Below are positions 11,386 to 23,390 of a DNA stretch of 64,000 nucleotides, piece after piece (position 1 is the stretch's first letter; every line of letters starts with the position of its first letter). Both the position numbers and the translations under genes were made by a program. The notes beneath the pieces are model-generated. The model worked only from the letters and a program-made list of their open reading frames with translations, had not been told where the DNA came from and did not search any database. The stretch lies in contig NC_089450.1 in the NCBI RefSeq assembly GCF_026210795.1, positions 3,162,001 through 3,226,000 on the forward strand. Reading direction: 5' to 3'. This DNA is from Rhizophagus irregularis (taxonomy: Eukaryota > Glomeromycota > Glomeromycetes > Glomerales > Glomeraceae).

Positions 11386-12781
11386 GGGAGTTATAGTTAT
11401 AAATATTCGTCACATGTTTGACTAAGCTCAGGTTTACTGATCAATTTCTTAATATTCATTTACATGCCAGATAAGATAGAATATGTTTACAGATCTTTTT
11501 TTAAGATTTTGTATAAATAAAAAAAATTTCCTTGATAAAACAAAATTTTTTTTTATTATAAATGCTGTGTACAGTACATATTTGGATACGTCAAAAATTA
11601 ATTTAATTTTGGTTGCAATTATAAATAAATTCAAATTCTTCACAGTTTGTCAAAGAAGACTCATTATGAGTATATTAAAGAAACTGTATTTATAATTAGT
11701 ATTTGGAAATGTTAAATTATATTTACGATATGTTTATGATGTTCAAAGTAATTTATTTTTAAAAATATATATTTAGCTTTTGGTTTATAAAGTACATATA
11801 AATGGTGGAATTTATAAATAATTCTTCTACTCATTTTATACTTGAAAACTATAAATAGATAGCATTTATCCATATTGTCACTTTTTACTTTCATTTTCAT
11901 TACTTTGTAAATTTACCTTTTCAGAAACGAATAAAGGTAACACGAACTCAGTATTGACTCAGGTCAAGATCCATAATTCGATAACTAGATCTAACCTATT
12001 TTAGTATACGTTGAATGTCGTAGCAAAAAAAGAATTCTAATTGAAGATCAATTTTTCTCGAGGTTCTATAAATTGTATTCAAGAAATTTTTAAAAAATTC
12101 TACCTTCTTATTATTGTTTAATTCCCATAATTTATTATTTTTAATATATATATATATATAAATGCTCAAAGTTTCGAATATAAAATTAAGATAAATAATC
12201 TATAAATTCGTTGATTTACCTCTCACGAAATTTACTTGCTACATGTGTGTGATTCATCATTTCCAATTTTGATTCATAAATAAAAAAATGCAATTAGTCT
12301 GGAAATAATTGACTTTTTTTTTTTTCTTACTAATTTTAAAATAATTAAGTTTACAAAGCAAAATATAAAATCAAAAGCAGGAATACAATAATCCCAAAAC
12401 TAGAAAGCCAACAGATGATTTGATTGGTCTATAAGTGAAAAAAAAATTGAAATTTTAATTTTACTTTTTATGCTTAAAATTAATTGACAGTCCTAAACTT
12501 TCTCCACGATCAATAGTAATAGTGATACAACTATTGAATATCATATTAGGAACTACCAAATTAGGAATGGATGAGCCAAATTAAGTTATGATCAAACAAT
12601 GACAAAATAATTACAAAAAAGATGTTAAGAACGTGAATGTTCTCAAAAATATAACTTGTAAATGTAAGAAATTTATTGTTTTCATGCAATACTCAATGAT
12701 TTCATGAAAATCAACAATTATAAATTTTTTTGTATTTAATGTTATCTTATGACAAATTGGAGATCCTCGCAAAAACGCTTA
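11386..12781. other. AT-rich intergenic DNA
   Basis: No gene seen; short open stretches here are Phe/Ile/Asn/Lys-rich translations of AT-rich DNA. A (TA)n microsatellite lies near 12145-12160. Confidence 0.5.
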
Positions 12782-12935
12782 CCTATAAAAAATTTTATTC
12801 GGCGGATGTTTCCGTTATAACCTTCATATTTTCTGTAAAAACTCCGTGAATCGTCTATATGTTACAAAGTCCGAACAATTTTCCGCAGTTCTATAGTATT
12901 TACGGAGTATCAATCGCGGATTGACTTTTTTTAAG
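12782..12935 (-). mobile_element. Decayed CCCTATAAAAAA-end MITE upstream of Asn/Gln-rich gene 1
   Basis: Starts CCTATAAAAAATTTTAT and contains TTTCTGTAAAAACTCCGTG, as in the intact copy at 22381-22556. The far end (GGATTGACTTTTTTAAGG) is degraded. It ends about 70 bp before the TATA box of the gene at 13091. Confidence 0.5.
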
Positions 12936-13002
12936 GTTTTTTGCTACGTTACTACTCTCAAACACAGAGAGAAGTTGTGTTGCTACGCCAAATTTTTTTT
13001 TT

Positions 13003-13010
13003 TATAAATA
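13003..13010 (+). promoter_or_regulatory. TATA box of Asn/Gln-rich gene 1
   Basis: TATAAATA lies 88 nt before the ATG at 13091. It falls inside the longer open frame that begins near 12941, arguing against an earlier start. Confidence 0.6.
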
Positions 13011-13090
13011 CACTCAAAATCCCCAAGTTTATTATTTTCTTCAATTCAATAAATTCATCGATACAACAATATATTAACCGAAACAAAACT

Positions 13091-13558
13091 ATGGCTTCCC
13101 AAAATAATTTTGATGATGTTTACGAACCCGAATCTACTAACAGGTTTGACCAACCAAACCTAAACGATACATATAGCAATCAGCAAACCATGTTGAATAA
13201 TAACGGTATTACTACTGATCAAAATCACCACCCTTCAAGCATTTATCATCAACCTATAATTAATGTCGCCCCAAATAATAATAATGACAATATTCCCCCT
13301 AATAATAATAATAATCAGCCATATGGTAGCGAACAAACTCGTAATTATCAACAATCTACATCTGAAAACATTTCGCCTCAACAACTTTTCCCAGATGTTC
13401 AAAATCCACTTCAGTATAATAACTTTAGTATTAGTTCCCAACGAACATTTGTTTTTAACTTATCAACAATTAATCCAGATACGCTTCAGCAAATTTGTAC
13501 TGCTCTAAATAATAATACTCCTCCTTCGACAAATAACTCGTCTCAATCTCAACAATAA
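13091..13558 (+). CDS. Asn/Gln/Pro-rich low-complexity protein, family member 1
   Basis: Encodes 155 residues from MASQNNFDDVYEPESTN to a Ser/Gln-rich end. No signal peptide, membrane segment or known domain is visible. Asn, Gln, Pro and Ser dominate, with poly-Asn runs (NNNNDN, NNNNNQ), a prion-like composition. It shares an NYQQSTSENISPQQLF block with the proteins at 16945, 19919 and 44436, followed by a beta-prone FSISSQRTFVFNLS segment in place of their INSPQT segment. The frame is open upstream to about 12941, but the TATA box there supports the shorter start. First of three same-strand paralogues spaced 2.5-3.4 kb apart. Function unknown; RNA-granule or transcription-related behaviour would only be a guess from composition. 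Confidence 0.75.
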   Translation: MASQNNFDDVYEPESTNRFDQPNLNDTYSNQQTMLNNNGITTDQNHHPSSIYHQPIINVAPNNNNDNIPPNNNNNQPYGSEQTRNYQQSTSENISPQQLFPDVQNPLQYNNFSISSQRTFVFNLSTINPDTLQQICTALNNNTPPSTNNSSQSQQ

Positions 13559-13559
13559 A
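13554..13559 (+). terminator. AATAAA overlapping the stop of gene 1
   Basis: The TAA stop (13556-13558) lies within AATAAA. Family member 4 has the same kind of overlap. Confidence 0.45.
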
Positions 13560-13601
13560 TTCTTAATTTACGATATATATATATATAACTTGTGTTTATC
13601 A

Positions 13602-13645
13602 TATAATACTGTAGGGTTTATCCTATAATACTGTAGGGTTTATCC
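13602..13645. repeat. 22-bp unit repeated twice
   Basis: Two perfect adjacent copies of a unit beginning TATAATACTGTAGGG, just after gene 1. Confidence 0.9.
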
Positions 13646-16600
13646 TAAAGTTTTCATATTTGCATGAATCATTATGATACTGTGACATACTATAACATTC
13701 TTTATTTCTTTCGTTCTTTATTTTCTTTATTTTCTTACATAATTATGGTTAACACTATATTTTTTATTTATGATTATGATTTTTGAATTTTGAATAATTT
13801 TTATTTAAAAAAATTATTTACATAAAATTATTTTAAGAAACATATCACGATTTTTTTACACACGTTTGATGGCGCAGTAGATTACATACTATTGATCTAC
13901 TATAAATAGTAATTGTAACTCAAACAAGCCAAAACATGTGAATATGCGCCATATTGCATAACTTGCATAAATTTCGGTTTACTTTGAATGGGTAAATTAC
14001 ATTTATAGAAAAAATTTTTTTAAGGATTTTAAGTTTTTAAGGCGTATACAATATGTAACAACAATAATAATAATAATAAAAAAAAAAAAAAAATTTTTTT
14101 TTATTAATAATAAATATTTTTAAGTACACAAAAAAAAAAACTTTCTCATTTACACAATTCGCATATGATTTATCTGAACAAAGAAACAAATATCAAATAA
14201 TATATACTGACATGAAAAAGGATATATTTATACCAAATATAGCCAAGTTTCATACAAAACGGATTTATCACAATGGATTTGTTCCCTTCCAAGCAGAAAA
14301 AAAAATTGTAAGATGCAAATCTCCGGATTTATTTATAATGGTTGTCGTCGTTTTGCAAAGCCTAATTAGATTTATTTTCCAGACTAACCATATACAATTC
14401 TTTTTTATATACCATTACATTAACTTTTTGCAAACATGTATGATAATAATCACAATAAGTGACATGGTCCCAGATCGGTATGTGTTTGTGAGTTTTCACT
14501 GTCAAATACGGATGAAATGTAAAATAATCCGAAAAAGCATGTGTTTTATTTATGTTATTTAAATTATAATAATCTCAGATTTTGAGATTATGTCGTAATT
14601 TGCTTGGTTGAACTGATTTTGGTTAAATTGGTTATAATGTTATGTGCTCTGATATGTGCTTTGAACTTCATCTAACTAATTGATCGATCATGCGACGTTT
14701 GATTGGTTACATGTAAACAAATAATATGAAAAAAAGTAATAAAATTCATTTAAGTTTCGGAAGGACATCCTTACGTACTCCATTTCATTTTGTTTGTATG
14801 CCAATAGTTTTTTATTATATAATACCATTTGGGCGTAAATTTTTATGCTGTAAATCATCAGTCAGTGGCTTCAAATAACAAATAACTTAGCCTTAACAAA
14901 TAGAATATATAGTTTACTTTTATAGTAATGTAATATCTTCCGAAATCCGTTGTCTATGTCTAACTTTTAAAGGCATGTTCTATACGTATTTTGTAACACT
15001 TAATTTATATATATGTGTGTGCCTTGCAGCGTAGATGCGTATAAGGTTTAAACCCTTCCCTTTAATATTTATTTTAATTAAAGAATACTTATTAGTCTGC
15101 GTTGTTTGGATTTCTGAGATAATATAATATATGAATTAATAATATTTAATTATTAAAAGCAAAAGATTTTACCGTAATTTATGAAATATCATATGAAACA
15201 ACTTTTTAAGTTCGGAAACATATTATACATTTATTTTAAGTAAAATTTTCTTTGCATAATTATTTACTTATCGCGCTACTTTTAAATCCTTGATCTTTTT
15301 ACTATTCCTCAATTTCCAACCGAAAAAAAAGTTAAAATGACAATTTCTTCGATTGCTTGAAGAAATATAAGAACCTGATATAGAAGGAATTTAAATACCT
15401 TTTATTAGCTTTTACATTTAAAATATTTCTATCGACTTTTAATTCGAAAATTCTTTCCTTTATTGGTGAATTTTTTTGTGTAATATTTTTTAGAAAGAAA
15501 ACTTATTTATTTACAGCTTTCAAACTGCTCCTATATATGGAAATACTTGAATGTGGACGATCATACTATATTGGAAAGGGTGCAAACTCTGAGTTATTCC
15601 TGAGTATCGAATTGTTTTCTTGTTATTTTTTTTTTAAATAAAAAAATATATATATCGTTCTTAACTTTGTTAAATAAGGGCAGAAAATTATTATTAATTA
15701 CCTTTCGTTAACTGTGATAATTTCGTATTTGAGCCTAAGATTATCGGTCGACTACTCACAATTTTAAGCCAAATTGAAACTTCCCGGCAAACGATTAAGA
15801 ACTACTTTTACGACTTGTCTTCGCGTGAATAAATTATTTCCAGGTCTAAAAAGAATATCAATGATTTGATTTAAAAAATGATTTGTTCCATTTTTTTCTT
15901 GACCAAAAAGCATTTCAATTTATTTAATATTAATATGACATATAACTTTATGCAATCGTGAGAACGTAGTGACCGATACTTTATTGCTTTCAGAAATGTT
16001 AGCAATCGAAAGTTTTGATTATTTTACACCGAACACATCGAACACACCATGAACATATATATAAAGAATTTCACGAACTTGAAATATGCATGTATAATTT
16101 TTTATAAAAACTATTTTTGTCATTTTTGAGTAAGAAAAAATAAATTGAAAATGGAGATATTTATGCGAACACACATCAAACACAACACACTGAACAAGCG
16201 AACACGAGCAAATACAAGTAATAGCATATATGTAAATAATATAAAATTTAATATATATATATATATATATATTTATTGCATACTACTAAAATATATTACT
16301 AAGTTTGAATTTTGTAGGAATTTTTTTTTTCATTATTGGGTGTGTTCGATTCGTCAATACGGCAATAATAATTATTATTTCCGGAACCAAGCGTTATCAT
16401 AAATGTTCTTTCTACGTTTAAATATGCTTTCTTGCGAACTGTTCTGTTGAAATATATGTATTTCACTCACCCTCAAATTTTTCAGAAAAGCTTTAAATAT
16501 GAAAAAATAACAACCTGTTAAAATTCGATTGTCGTTAACGAGTTGTAAATCAAGTTTTTTATAAAGAAAAAAATATGCAAAATTACGATGAGAAGGAATA

Positions 16601-16843
16601 ATATTATCCATAAAAAATTATTAACATATTTTATTAATTATAAGAATATAATTAATCACGCGTAATTTGAATGTACATGATTTATCACGTTCGCTAACTT
16701 TAAATTGTAATTCAATCATCTTTTTTAATCACTTTTTTTTTGTATGTATTTAAAGCTCGTATATATGCCAATAATAATATTTTAGAATTCTAAACCGCTG
16801 CAGGCTTGTGTTACGCCATAAAAATAGATATATGATGTTTTCT
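13646..16843. other. AT-rich intergenic DNA between gene 1 and gene 2
   Basis: No supported gene. A 116-codon open frame at 14212-14562 has an ATG but no recognisable domain or TATA box, and its Ile/Phe-rich composition fits chance. Other contents are homopolymers near 14080-14100, a short hairpin (ATAATCTCA with TTGAGATTAT, about 14567-14590) and a (TA)n run near 16250-16271. Confidence 0.45.
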
Positions 16844-16850
16844 TATAAAA
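16844..16850 (+). promoter_or_regulatory. TATA box of Asn/Gln-rich gene 2
   Basis: TATAAAA lies 101 nt before the ATG at 16945. A TTACGCCAT phrase precedes it (16811-16819); gene 1 has CTACGCCAA at a similar place. Confidence 0.55.
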
Positions 16851-16944
16851 ACCCCTGAAAACCTCCTCCACTGAAAAAAAATATTTATCATTTTCGTCAA
16901 TTCAATAATTTATAAATCATAAACACGAATACGTTACATTAATC

Positions 16945-17403
16945 ATGAATAATAAGGACATTTCACAAAATAATTCAAATAAGATTATTTATGAATCCGA
17001 TTTCAATAATTTACAACAAATAGAGAACATGTATGTGCCAGTCACACCAGTCACACACTGCAAGAACGTTACGACCTCTGACCAACAACCCGTATCTAAT
17101 GTCATTTCAAACAATAACGATACTATTTCTCCTGATTATAATCATCAGCAATATGACGTTTCAAACAATATTCCTCACCATAACTATTGTCAATCCATTC
17201 CTAATAATACTACACCTTCGCAATTTTACCCACGATACATTAATCAAAATCCACCAAATCCACCACCTCAGTTCAATATTTTTCCTCCACTTAATTCATT
17301 TAACATAACTATTAATTCTCCTCAAACAAATATTATTGTTATTCCAGTAACTAATCCAGATATTAATATCAAATTCGAAACTTACTATAATTCGCAAACT
17401 TGA
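16945..17403 (+). CDS. Asn/Gln/Pro-rich low-complexity protein, family member 2
   Basis: Encodes 152 residues. The N-terminus (MNNKDISQNNSNKIIYES) resembles member 4 (MNSSQANNSNNIYES). It continues DFNNLQQI and a Thr/Val-Pro repeat (VPVTPVTH), then Asn/Gln-rich segments (NNDTISPDYNHQQYDVSNNI), an HNYCQSIPNNTTPSQF block, Pro-rich NQNPPNPPPQF, and a beta-prone block ITINSPQTNIIVIPV. No signal peptide or known domain. Member 3 has almost the same order of blocks, so this is probably a real conserved family rather than chance low complexity. TATA box 101 nt upstream and AATAAA 28 nt after the stop support an intact, intronless gene. Function unknown. Confidence 0.77.
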   Translation: MNNKDISQNNSNKIIYESDFNNLQQIENMYVPVTPVTHCKNVTTSDQQPVSNVISNNNDTISPDYNHQQYDVSNNIPHHNYCQSIPNNTTPSQFYPRYINQNPPNPPPQFNIFPPLNSFNITINSPQTNIIVIPVTNPDINIKFETYYNSQT

Positions 17404-18999
17404 TTTCAACATTATATTCTTTTATTTTTTAATAAATCAATATGATGTTATAGTTAAGATTTATCCATATTCTATATTCTATATTCTATATTATTCTTTG
17501 TTTGTTTTCAAATTTATTTTATTTTTTTTTTATTTACATATTCTGTGCTTTATTTCTTACATTAATTAAATATATTTCTTAAAAATTTTTGATTATTTTA
17601 GTCCGTAAATTTTGTAAGAAATTAAGTAAAGGTAAAGTTTACATGCCAGTGTGCACAAAATATAAAATTTTATATATATAATAAATACTTTTTCTACGTA
17701 AATTTTTTTCTTTTTTTTTATGCACGTTCCTTTAATAGAGTGAATAACTATTTAGATATGAAAGGTGGTTGACACTTGACACTCTAAAGAAACTCAATGA
17801 ATCATAAATGACGAGGAAAGAAAAAATGGTCATATATAAATTACTTTAAAAACGTCAGTATAACTTTATAAATTAAATAGAGTTTTATGCAAAATTAAAC
17901 TTTAACCTCTTTTATTATTACAGTTTTTCAAAAATACATTTACATGGTTACGATACGTTTCACCGAATTCTACTTTACTGAAGTAAATTTTGTCGTATTA
18001 CTTAAAATCATTCAGCCAAAATATTTATAAATAAATAAAAAAAAGAATTAAACAAATTAAAGAAAATAAAAATAACAATAAAAATACATAATTATACAAA
18101 TAAAACATTAAATTCTAAAAAAAAATACATAAAAATTCTTTGGTCAATTTTAATTCTAGTTTGAGTGGCTGTACATCGTCACGTGCCGGACGAACTGCGC
18201 CACACGTGATAAACATTTTCTTTGTGAAATCTGTACTTACTGTTTACTAACCAATTTAGATTAAATAATTATACCCTCATACATCTTAGCTTTTATTGAT
18301 AAATTTTTTTTTAGCTTAATTGAAATGAAATATCATCGAATGGCAAAAAAGAGGAAGAATTGTGCGTAACGAACTTCCTAATATTATTTCTCTGAAGTGC
18401 TTTGCAGCAGGCTAAACAGGTTTATATGACAAGAGAAAATATTTATAATATAGGTTCAATTATCGTATTGTTAAGAGAACCTGAATTTGGGAATTCATTG
18501 ATGCTAATGAGATGATCATCTCTTAACCGCACTTTTAAGGGCTCATTATAAATTAATCTTGAGTAAACCTTTTTTGACACAAAAACGGGTTTATTTAATA
18601 ATTATTATTATAAAATGGCAATGCTTGTTTCTGAAAAATATAAATCAAAGAACGAGTCAAATTAATTTTCTAAACTTAATTATTATTATTAAATTGACTA
18701 AATAAGTCGAATAAATTAATTAGAAACACAATTTGCACGCCTGCATATATAAATTTTTAACTAGTAAATGTATCATTTAAAATCAAACCTCCCCGGCAGA
18801 TCTGCATTTATTAATAGAATAGCTCAGGAATCCTATTAGTAAAGTCCATTTTAGTTCTCATTACTCATAAATGCATGATCTTGTTACATAGAGATCTAAT
18901 AAGGTTTTGAATCATGTTTATCACCGCCTTTATTACACAATCACGCATGGAATGTGAGAACCCGCCACATATAATTATTTTTATTGTAGCATACTTACA
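17404..18999. other. AT-rich intergenic DNA with a TATTC microsatellite and paired CACGTG sites
   Basis: A CTATATT-type microsatellite lies near 17464-17493. Two CACGTG sites lie 23 bp apart (18180-18185 and 18203-18208) in a locally GC-rich phrase. No gene seen. Confidence 0.45.
17431..17436 (+). terminator. Poly(A) signal of gene 2
   Basis: AATAAA 28 nt after the stop codon at 17401-17403. Confidence 0.5.
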
Positions 19000-19435
19000 G
19001 TACATAAAACAGATTTTCTCATAAATATTTATCGAATTTTTCTTTAAAAAAAAAAAATTAACGTATTACAGTAATTATCTTACGTAAAATTATATTATTA
19101 AGAAAGTTAAGTTTTGTTTATTTATCTAACTTTAGAGTTTTTAGATCGAAACGCTTAACTTCAAAAGTTAAGCCGTTATATAATATTTGGAGAAAAAGAC
19201 GTTTTGGACGTTTTTATTCATTAATAAAATTATGCTAAAATTGTCAGAAAGCATTGTGTACTGTAATTTCATTAATTTCATTCATTAGTTCTGTCACACT
19301 TTTAATTATGGTCATATGTTAATTACGTTAATTACGACAATGATTGTCACAATTCACGAAATATTCTCACTATCGATTTCGAATAATAATGAAGCAACAC
19401 ATAATTTTCCAAAGTTAGTGCGTTATTTACTATTA
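19000..19435 (+). repeat. Dispersed repeat, copy 1 (partner at 27655-27975)
   Basis: Shares CTCATAAATATT, then GTAAT(T/A)TCATTAATT, CCATTCATTA-like and ATTATGG(T/C)CATATG phrases in the same order with 27655-27975. Diverged, no open frame conserved, element type unknown. Confidence 0.55.
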
Positions 19436-19918
19436 TATGTTTTTATAGTCGTACTAAAATAAATTATAAATAGTTTATTGGTTTTACGCCATGCCTGCTG
19501 CTGTTGGTCATTATTTGCGGATAAACAGTCTTGCCTAAATGTAACCCGGAAAAAAATAAAACTTTTTAATTACAATTTCAAATACAATAAACCTACGAAC
19601 AATTAAAAAAAATTTTCGTGAATAATTTCATTTATGGAAACTAATGAAAGCCCTGAAAGCTTGAAAGCTTATTCCCGAAAAAATTGTAATTGGTAGAACC
19701 TTAATCTTACAATCGATACGATTTTTATAATAAAATATATAATATATTATACGTACTGTACATCGGAAAAATAGAATAAGTAAATGAAATAGGTAAATAA
19801 TTATTAAACGAATAATTCTTTTTTTAACCTTTATAGAAGTTGGTTCTGGTTACACAACATGAAAATATACAAATAAAAATGCGATGAAATGTTTATTCTT
19901 CATCATATAAACAAAAAT

Positions 19919-20392
19919 ATGAATAATAATTTTAATAATTTATCTCAAATAGCTGTTACTCAAGCTACACCTACCCCAGTCACATATAACAATTCTATGC
20001 CGAATAATAACGGCGTTTTTATTCCCTCTAATAATAATTATCAACAATGTGACGTTTCAAACAATATTCCTAATAATCAATATCAGCAATGTATTTCCAC
20101 TAATAATAACGATACTTTTCATCAGCAAAATAACACCTCAAATAATACTCCTGATCGTAATCATCAACAATCCACATCCGACAACGTTTCACCTCCGCAA
20201 TTTTACCACAATCAAAATCCATAAAATCTAGTACCTCAACCTCAATATAATGTTTCTCCTCTGCTTAACTCACTTGGCATAAATATTAATTCTCCTCAGA
20301 CAACTATTATTATTATACCAGTGAGTAGTTCGGAAATTCAAAATCGACTCCTGCAAGATCTAAATCATTCTTCCTCAAAAACTAACTCGTAA
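19919..20392 (+). pseudogene. Asn/Gln/Pro-rich family member 3 with an in-frame TAA
   Basis: Reads MNNNFNNLSQIAVTQATPTP, then Asn/Gln-rich blocks (NNYQQCDVSNNIPNNQYQQC), RNHQQSTSDNVSPPQF and NQNP, then TAA (20222-20224). The same frame continues for 55 codons to a TAA at 20390-20392. This extension has the family C-terminus: Pro/Gln-rich PQPQYNVSPLLNS then ININSPQTTIIIIPV. Ignoring the internal stop, the length (157 codons) matches members 1 and 2 (155 and 152). A nonsense mutation truncating the protein by a third is the simplest reading; programmed readthrough or an assembly error are alternatives. An earlier ATG (19889) adds ten unrelated residues. No clear TATA box is visible, and the N-terminal NNSN(K/N)IYES block of members 2 and 4 is missing. 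Confidence 0.72.
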
Positions 20393-21128
20393 ACGAGTGA
20401 TACAGAAAGTTGTGGAGTCCGGTAGGTCAAATGAGTGGAGTACAGTCATGCGAAGTATTACAAAAATGCGATTTGTGAACCTACTATTACCTGTTATGTA
20501 ATATATAAAAAAAGCTATTGTACGTGCTATATTTGTTAACAATATGCTATAATTGTTAAATTATAAATTGTAATCATACCTTATGTTTATTAAAGCTTGA
20601 AACGCATTTTTTCGTTCTCAAATTGTTCTTTAAATTATTGAGCTGAATTTTTTGCATTTTTTTAACGATACTAACTTTGTTTGCGAAGATGCATAAATAA
20701 CATACATAATTGGATTGTAACTCTTTTTTTAATTAAAAAATTTTTCTTATTTTAATTTAACAAGAAAATTCTTATATTGCGTACTACATAGTACGTACTA
20801 TTGAGTAAAATGTATTACTAGTGTAACGTATTCAACACCTTTTTAGCACCGTAAACTCGTTTCAACATTAATGAATCTTCATGTTGTATCAAGATTTATG
20901 TATGATTTCAGTTCGTGTAGGATTTATCTATATTAATATAAACACAATTTCTTATAGTATACAAGATAAAAAAATAAAAAAGGATTTTTTTTTATAGAGA
21001 TTAATTGTTTAGTGATTAATATCTGATCAAATTCAAATAAAAAAAATCATTATGCGTAATAAATCAAATTAATTGACCGTTTTATTATTTTTAACATCAA
21101 TTCCCTGTCGATGAAATGGATTCGGTAA
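20393..21128. other. AT-rich intergenic DNA
   Basis: No gene seen. A CTACATAGTACGTACTAT phrase near 20785-20802 is partly palindromic. Confidence 0.4.
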
Positions 21129-21493
21129 TAGTGATACAGTTCGTCTCATATAGTGCAGATATCTATCATCCGCGGATTCGGATATCCCTGTAAAAAATCT
21201 GATCCGTGTTTTATCTTTTCCGTGAATGTATCATTTTCATGGAATTAATAACCTCAAATCATGGAAATTTTCATCTCGCTAACACGGATATCCGTGAATG
21301 TATCATTTTCACGGAATTTTTACGGAAGACACGGAGAAATAATGGAAATATTCGGATAAAAATTTTTTATAGGGTATCCGTTAGTACTTTATTATAATCC
21401 GAGGATAAAATTCTCGGATATCTCGGATATCCGGATCAAAATATCTGCGGATACGGATTGATGGATGGAGGATATCCGCGGATTGTATCACTA
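21129..21493. mobile_element. Inverted-repeat element with TAGTGATACA ends, host of a nested MITE
   Basis: Starts TAGTGATACA and ends TGTATCACTA. Subterminal GGATATCCGCGG-type phrases recur inside (CCGCGGAT near the left end, GATATCCGCGGATTG at the right). hAT-like by its terminus, but no 8-bp duplication is visible. Its middle is interrupted by the MITE at 21186-21374. Confidence 0.55.
21186..21374 (+). mobile_element. CCCTATAAAAAA-end MITE with TAT duplication
   Basis: 189 bp with CCCTGTAAAAAA and TTTTTTATAGGG ends, flanked by TAT on both sides (21183-21185, 21375-21377). The subterminal phrase CGTGAATGTATCATTTTCA occurs twice. A close relative lies at 49804-50000 in the same orientation and another at 32773-32972 in reverse. 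Confidence 0.8.
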
Positions 21494-21577
21494 TTTGGCC
21501 CTACGTTGAAAATCAATTCAAAATCCCACATTTACTATTAAAAGATTTTTTTTTTTAAAGTTATCTATTATCAAAAG

Positions 21578-22080
21578 CAAAATTTTATATTGATGAATTA
21601 AATTTATTTATTTATTATTGTTATTACTATTAGTTTGATAATTAGAGTTCTTTAATTCGTAATTTAAGAAAAAATTGTTTCTTAATCTAATTAATGTGGA
21701 TTAGGTACGATATGGGTGCTGTCGAAACATATGCCATAATGCCGTGATGTCATGTTGAATACCGTAATAGTAAAAAAAATTCATGTGTCAATAATTATTT
21801 CATGGATTTTAAACGACATCCATTATCAAGTTTTTATCACAACTTTCAGCAGATCATACATTAATTACATTATCTTCTAGCTAATATACTATTCTATTCA
21901 ATGTTACATCAGTAATGCAAGAAGTATAATAAATTAAACATTTATCAATTCAACTAATGATCGTAGTGGAGATACAGGTGTCGCTAGTGGATTTCACCAA
22001 CGTTAAACTATTATTAAAGGTAGTCGAGGCGCCACAAAGCTTTTACGATCATCTTATTAAAAGTAATGTGATCAATTTTT
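21578..22080. repeat. Partial, more diverged third copy of the 5-kb repeat start
   Basis: Matches the left parts of the 39255 and 59331 copies: TTTTATATTGATGAATTAA, then GTGCTGTCGA, ATGCCGTRATGTCAT, CCGTAATAGTAAAAAAA and a GTAGTGGAG-type phrase, in the same order but with many changes. Confidence 0.6.
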
Positions 22081-22380
22081 AATGAGAATGTTAGCCTAGG
22101 TTTATTTTAGACAGTATAAAGATATTGGCTTTGATTGAATAATTAATCGTATTATGATATGTTACTGTATCTACTAGTTAATATCGTGATCTGCAAATGA
22201 ACACGAAAAAATATTTTTATTTTTATTTTTATTTATTTTTTATTTTTTATTTTTAACATAACGACAGAAACGAAGATACAACGACATGTAGCAATTGCTC
22301 TGAAATAAAGCAGTAAAACTAACAATCTAAAGTTGGACCCTAATTTGGAACCGTCCGAGATTTAGGGTGGCACCGTACAG

Positions 22381-22556
22381 CCCTATAAAAAATTTTATCC
22401 GTTATTTCTGTAAAAACTCCGTAAAAATGAGCCTTTCACGGATCCATTCACGGAAAATGTAAATAATTCGATAAATTCCGTGATATAAGGATGGAAATAT
22501 GAGCCTTTTACGGAAAAAAATGGAATATAAAAAACAGATCGACTTTTTTTACAGGG
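22381..22556 (-). mobile_element. CCCTATAAAAAA-end MITE (variant B) with CAG duplication
   Basis: 176 bp from CCCTATAAAAAATTTTATCC to GACTTTTTTTACAGGG, flanked by CAG on both sides (22378-22380, 22557-22559). The flanks form an inverted repeat around it (TTTAGGGTGGCACC on the left, GGTACCACCCTAAA on the right), so it sits at the centre of an older palindromic sequence. Confidence 0.8.
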
Positions 22557-22901
22557 CAGGTACCACCCTAAATCCTCTCTAACCTACCCTACCTATCCGG
22601 TAGGTGCACTGTATTGGTCGTCTATGCTTCCAGTCTACAACGCCTAAGGTTAGAGTCGACCGAAATGTATTCAAAACTCCATACAAATTGATAGACCACT
22701 ATACGGTGGTAGGTGCGTCGCCGACACCTTTATATCCCATACAGGCCTCATTCGGGCACCAAGATATATCTTGCAGGAACTTTTGAACCATCTGGCAGCA
22801 TCCCCCATCCTCACTGAGGTGAACACAAAAAAATTTATCTAACTTAGTAGATTAAAACTAGCTAATTTTTCGATTACGTGATTAATCGCCAGCAAATTAA
22901 C
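22557..22901. other. Locally GC-richer non-coding segment
   Basis: A 60-codon open stretch at 22604-22786 has no ATG-TATA arrangement or domain. It may be part of the degraded palindromic element around the MITE. Confidence 0.35.
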
Positions 22902-23390
22902 TTCGCCACCGAAAAATGGTAGTCGGATTTACTTGCCGGTTACACATGCCGGTTACATATGATTTTATATATCAGATATATATATATATATATTAGATAA
23001 TTATTTTTTTTTCTTTTTCTTCACTATAATATTTTATAAACTCATATTTAAAAGAAGAGTCTCTTAATAATCTAAAACGATATTTATGGTTAAAAAAATG
23101 TTCGTTCAAATTTTAAGTAATTAGAGAAAATGAAAAGATATTATAGTGCCTGGATGGGTTTTAATAATACAATGTATTGGGAATAATTATATTAGAAGTA
23201 TAAAGAATATAAAGTTAAAATATTGCACATCGCAGTATATTATTCAAAACTATAACTATAAAAAATAAATATTTGTAAAAAATAATAATAACGATAAATC
23301 GGTTAATTCTACAATTCTACTACAATAAAGTGATCACATGTAACCGGTACGTGTAAAAGGCAAATCCGGCTACCATTTTTCGGTGGGCAA
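22902..23390. mobile_element. Inverted-repeat element with CCACCGAAAAATGGTAG ends
   Basis: The left end reads GCCACCGAAAAATGGTAG(T)CGGATTT. The right end is the reverse complement of nearly the same sequence. Subterminal CCGGTTACA(C/T)AT phrases occur at both sides. The interior is AT-rich with a (TA)n run near 22977-22992. No coding capacity. Confidence 0.7.

Noticed and set aside
14212-14562. 116-codon plus-strand frame with ATG
   Set aside because: Ile/Phe/Lys-rich composition as expected from AT-rich DNA, no domain, no TATA box, no relatives in the window.
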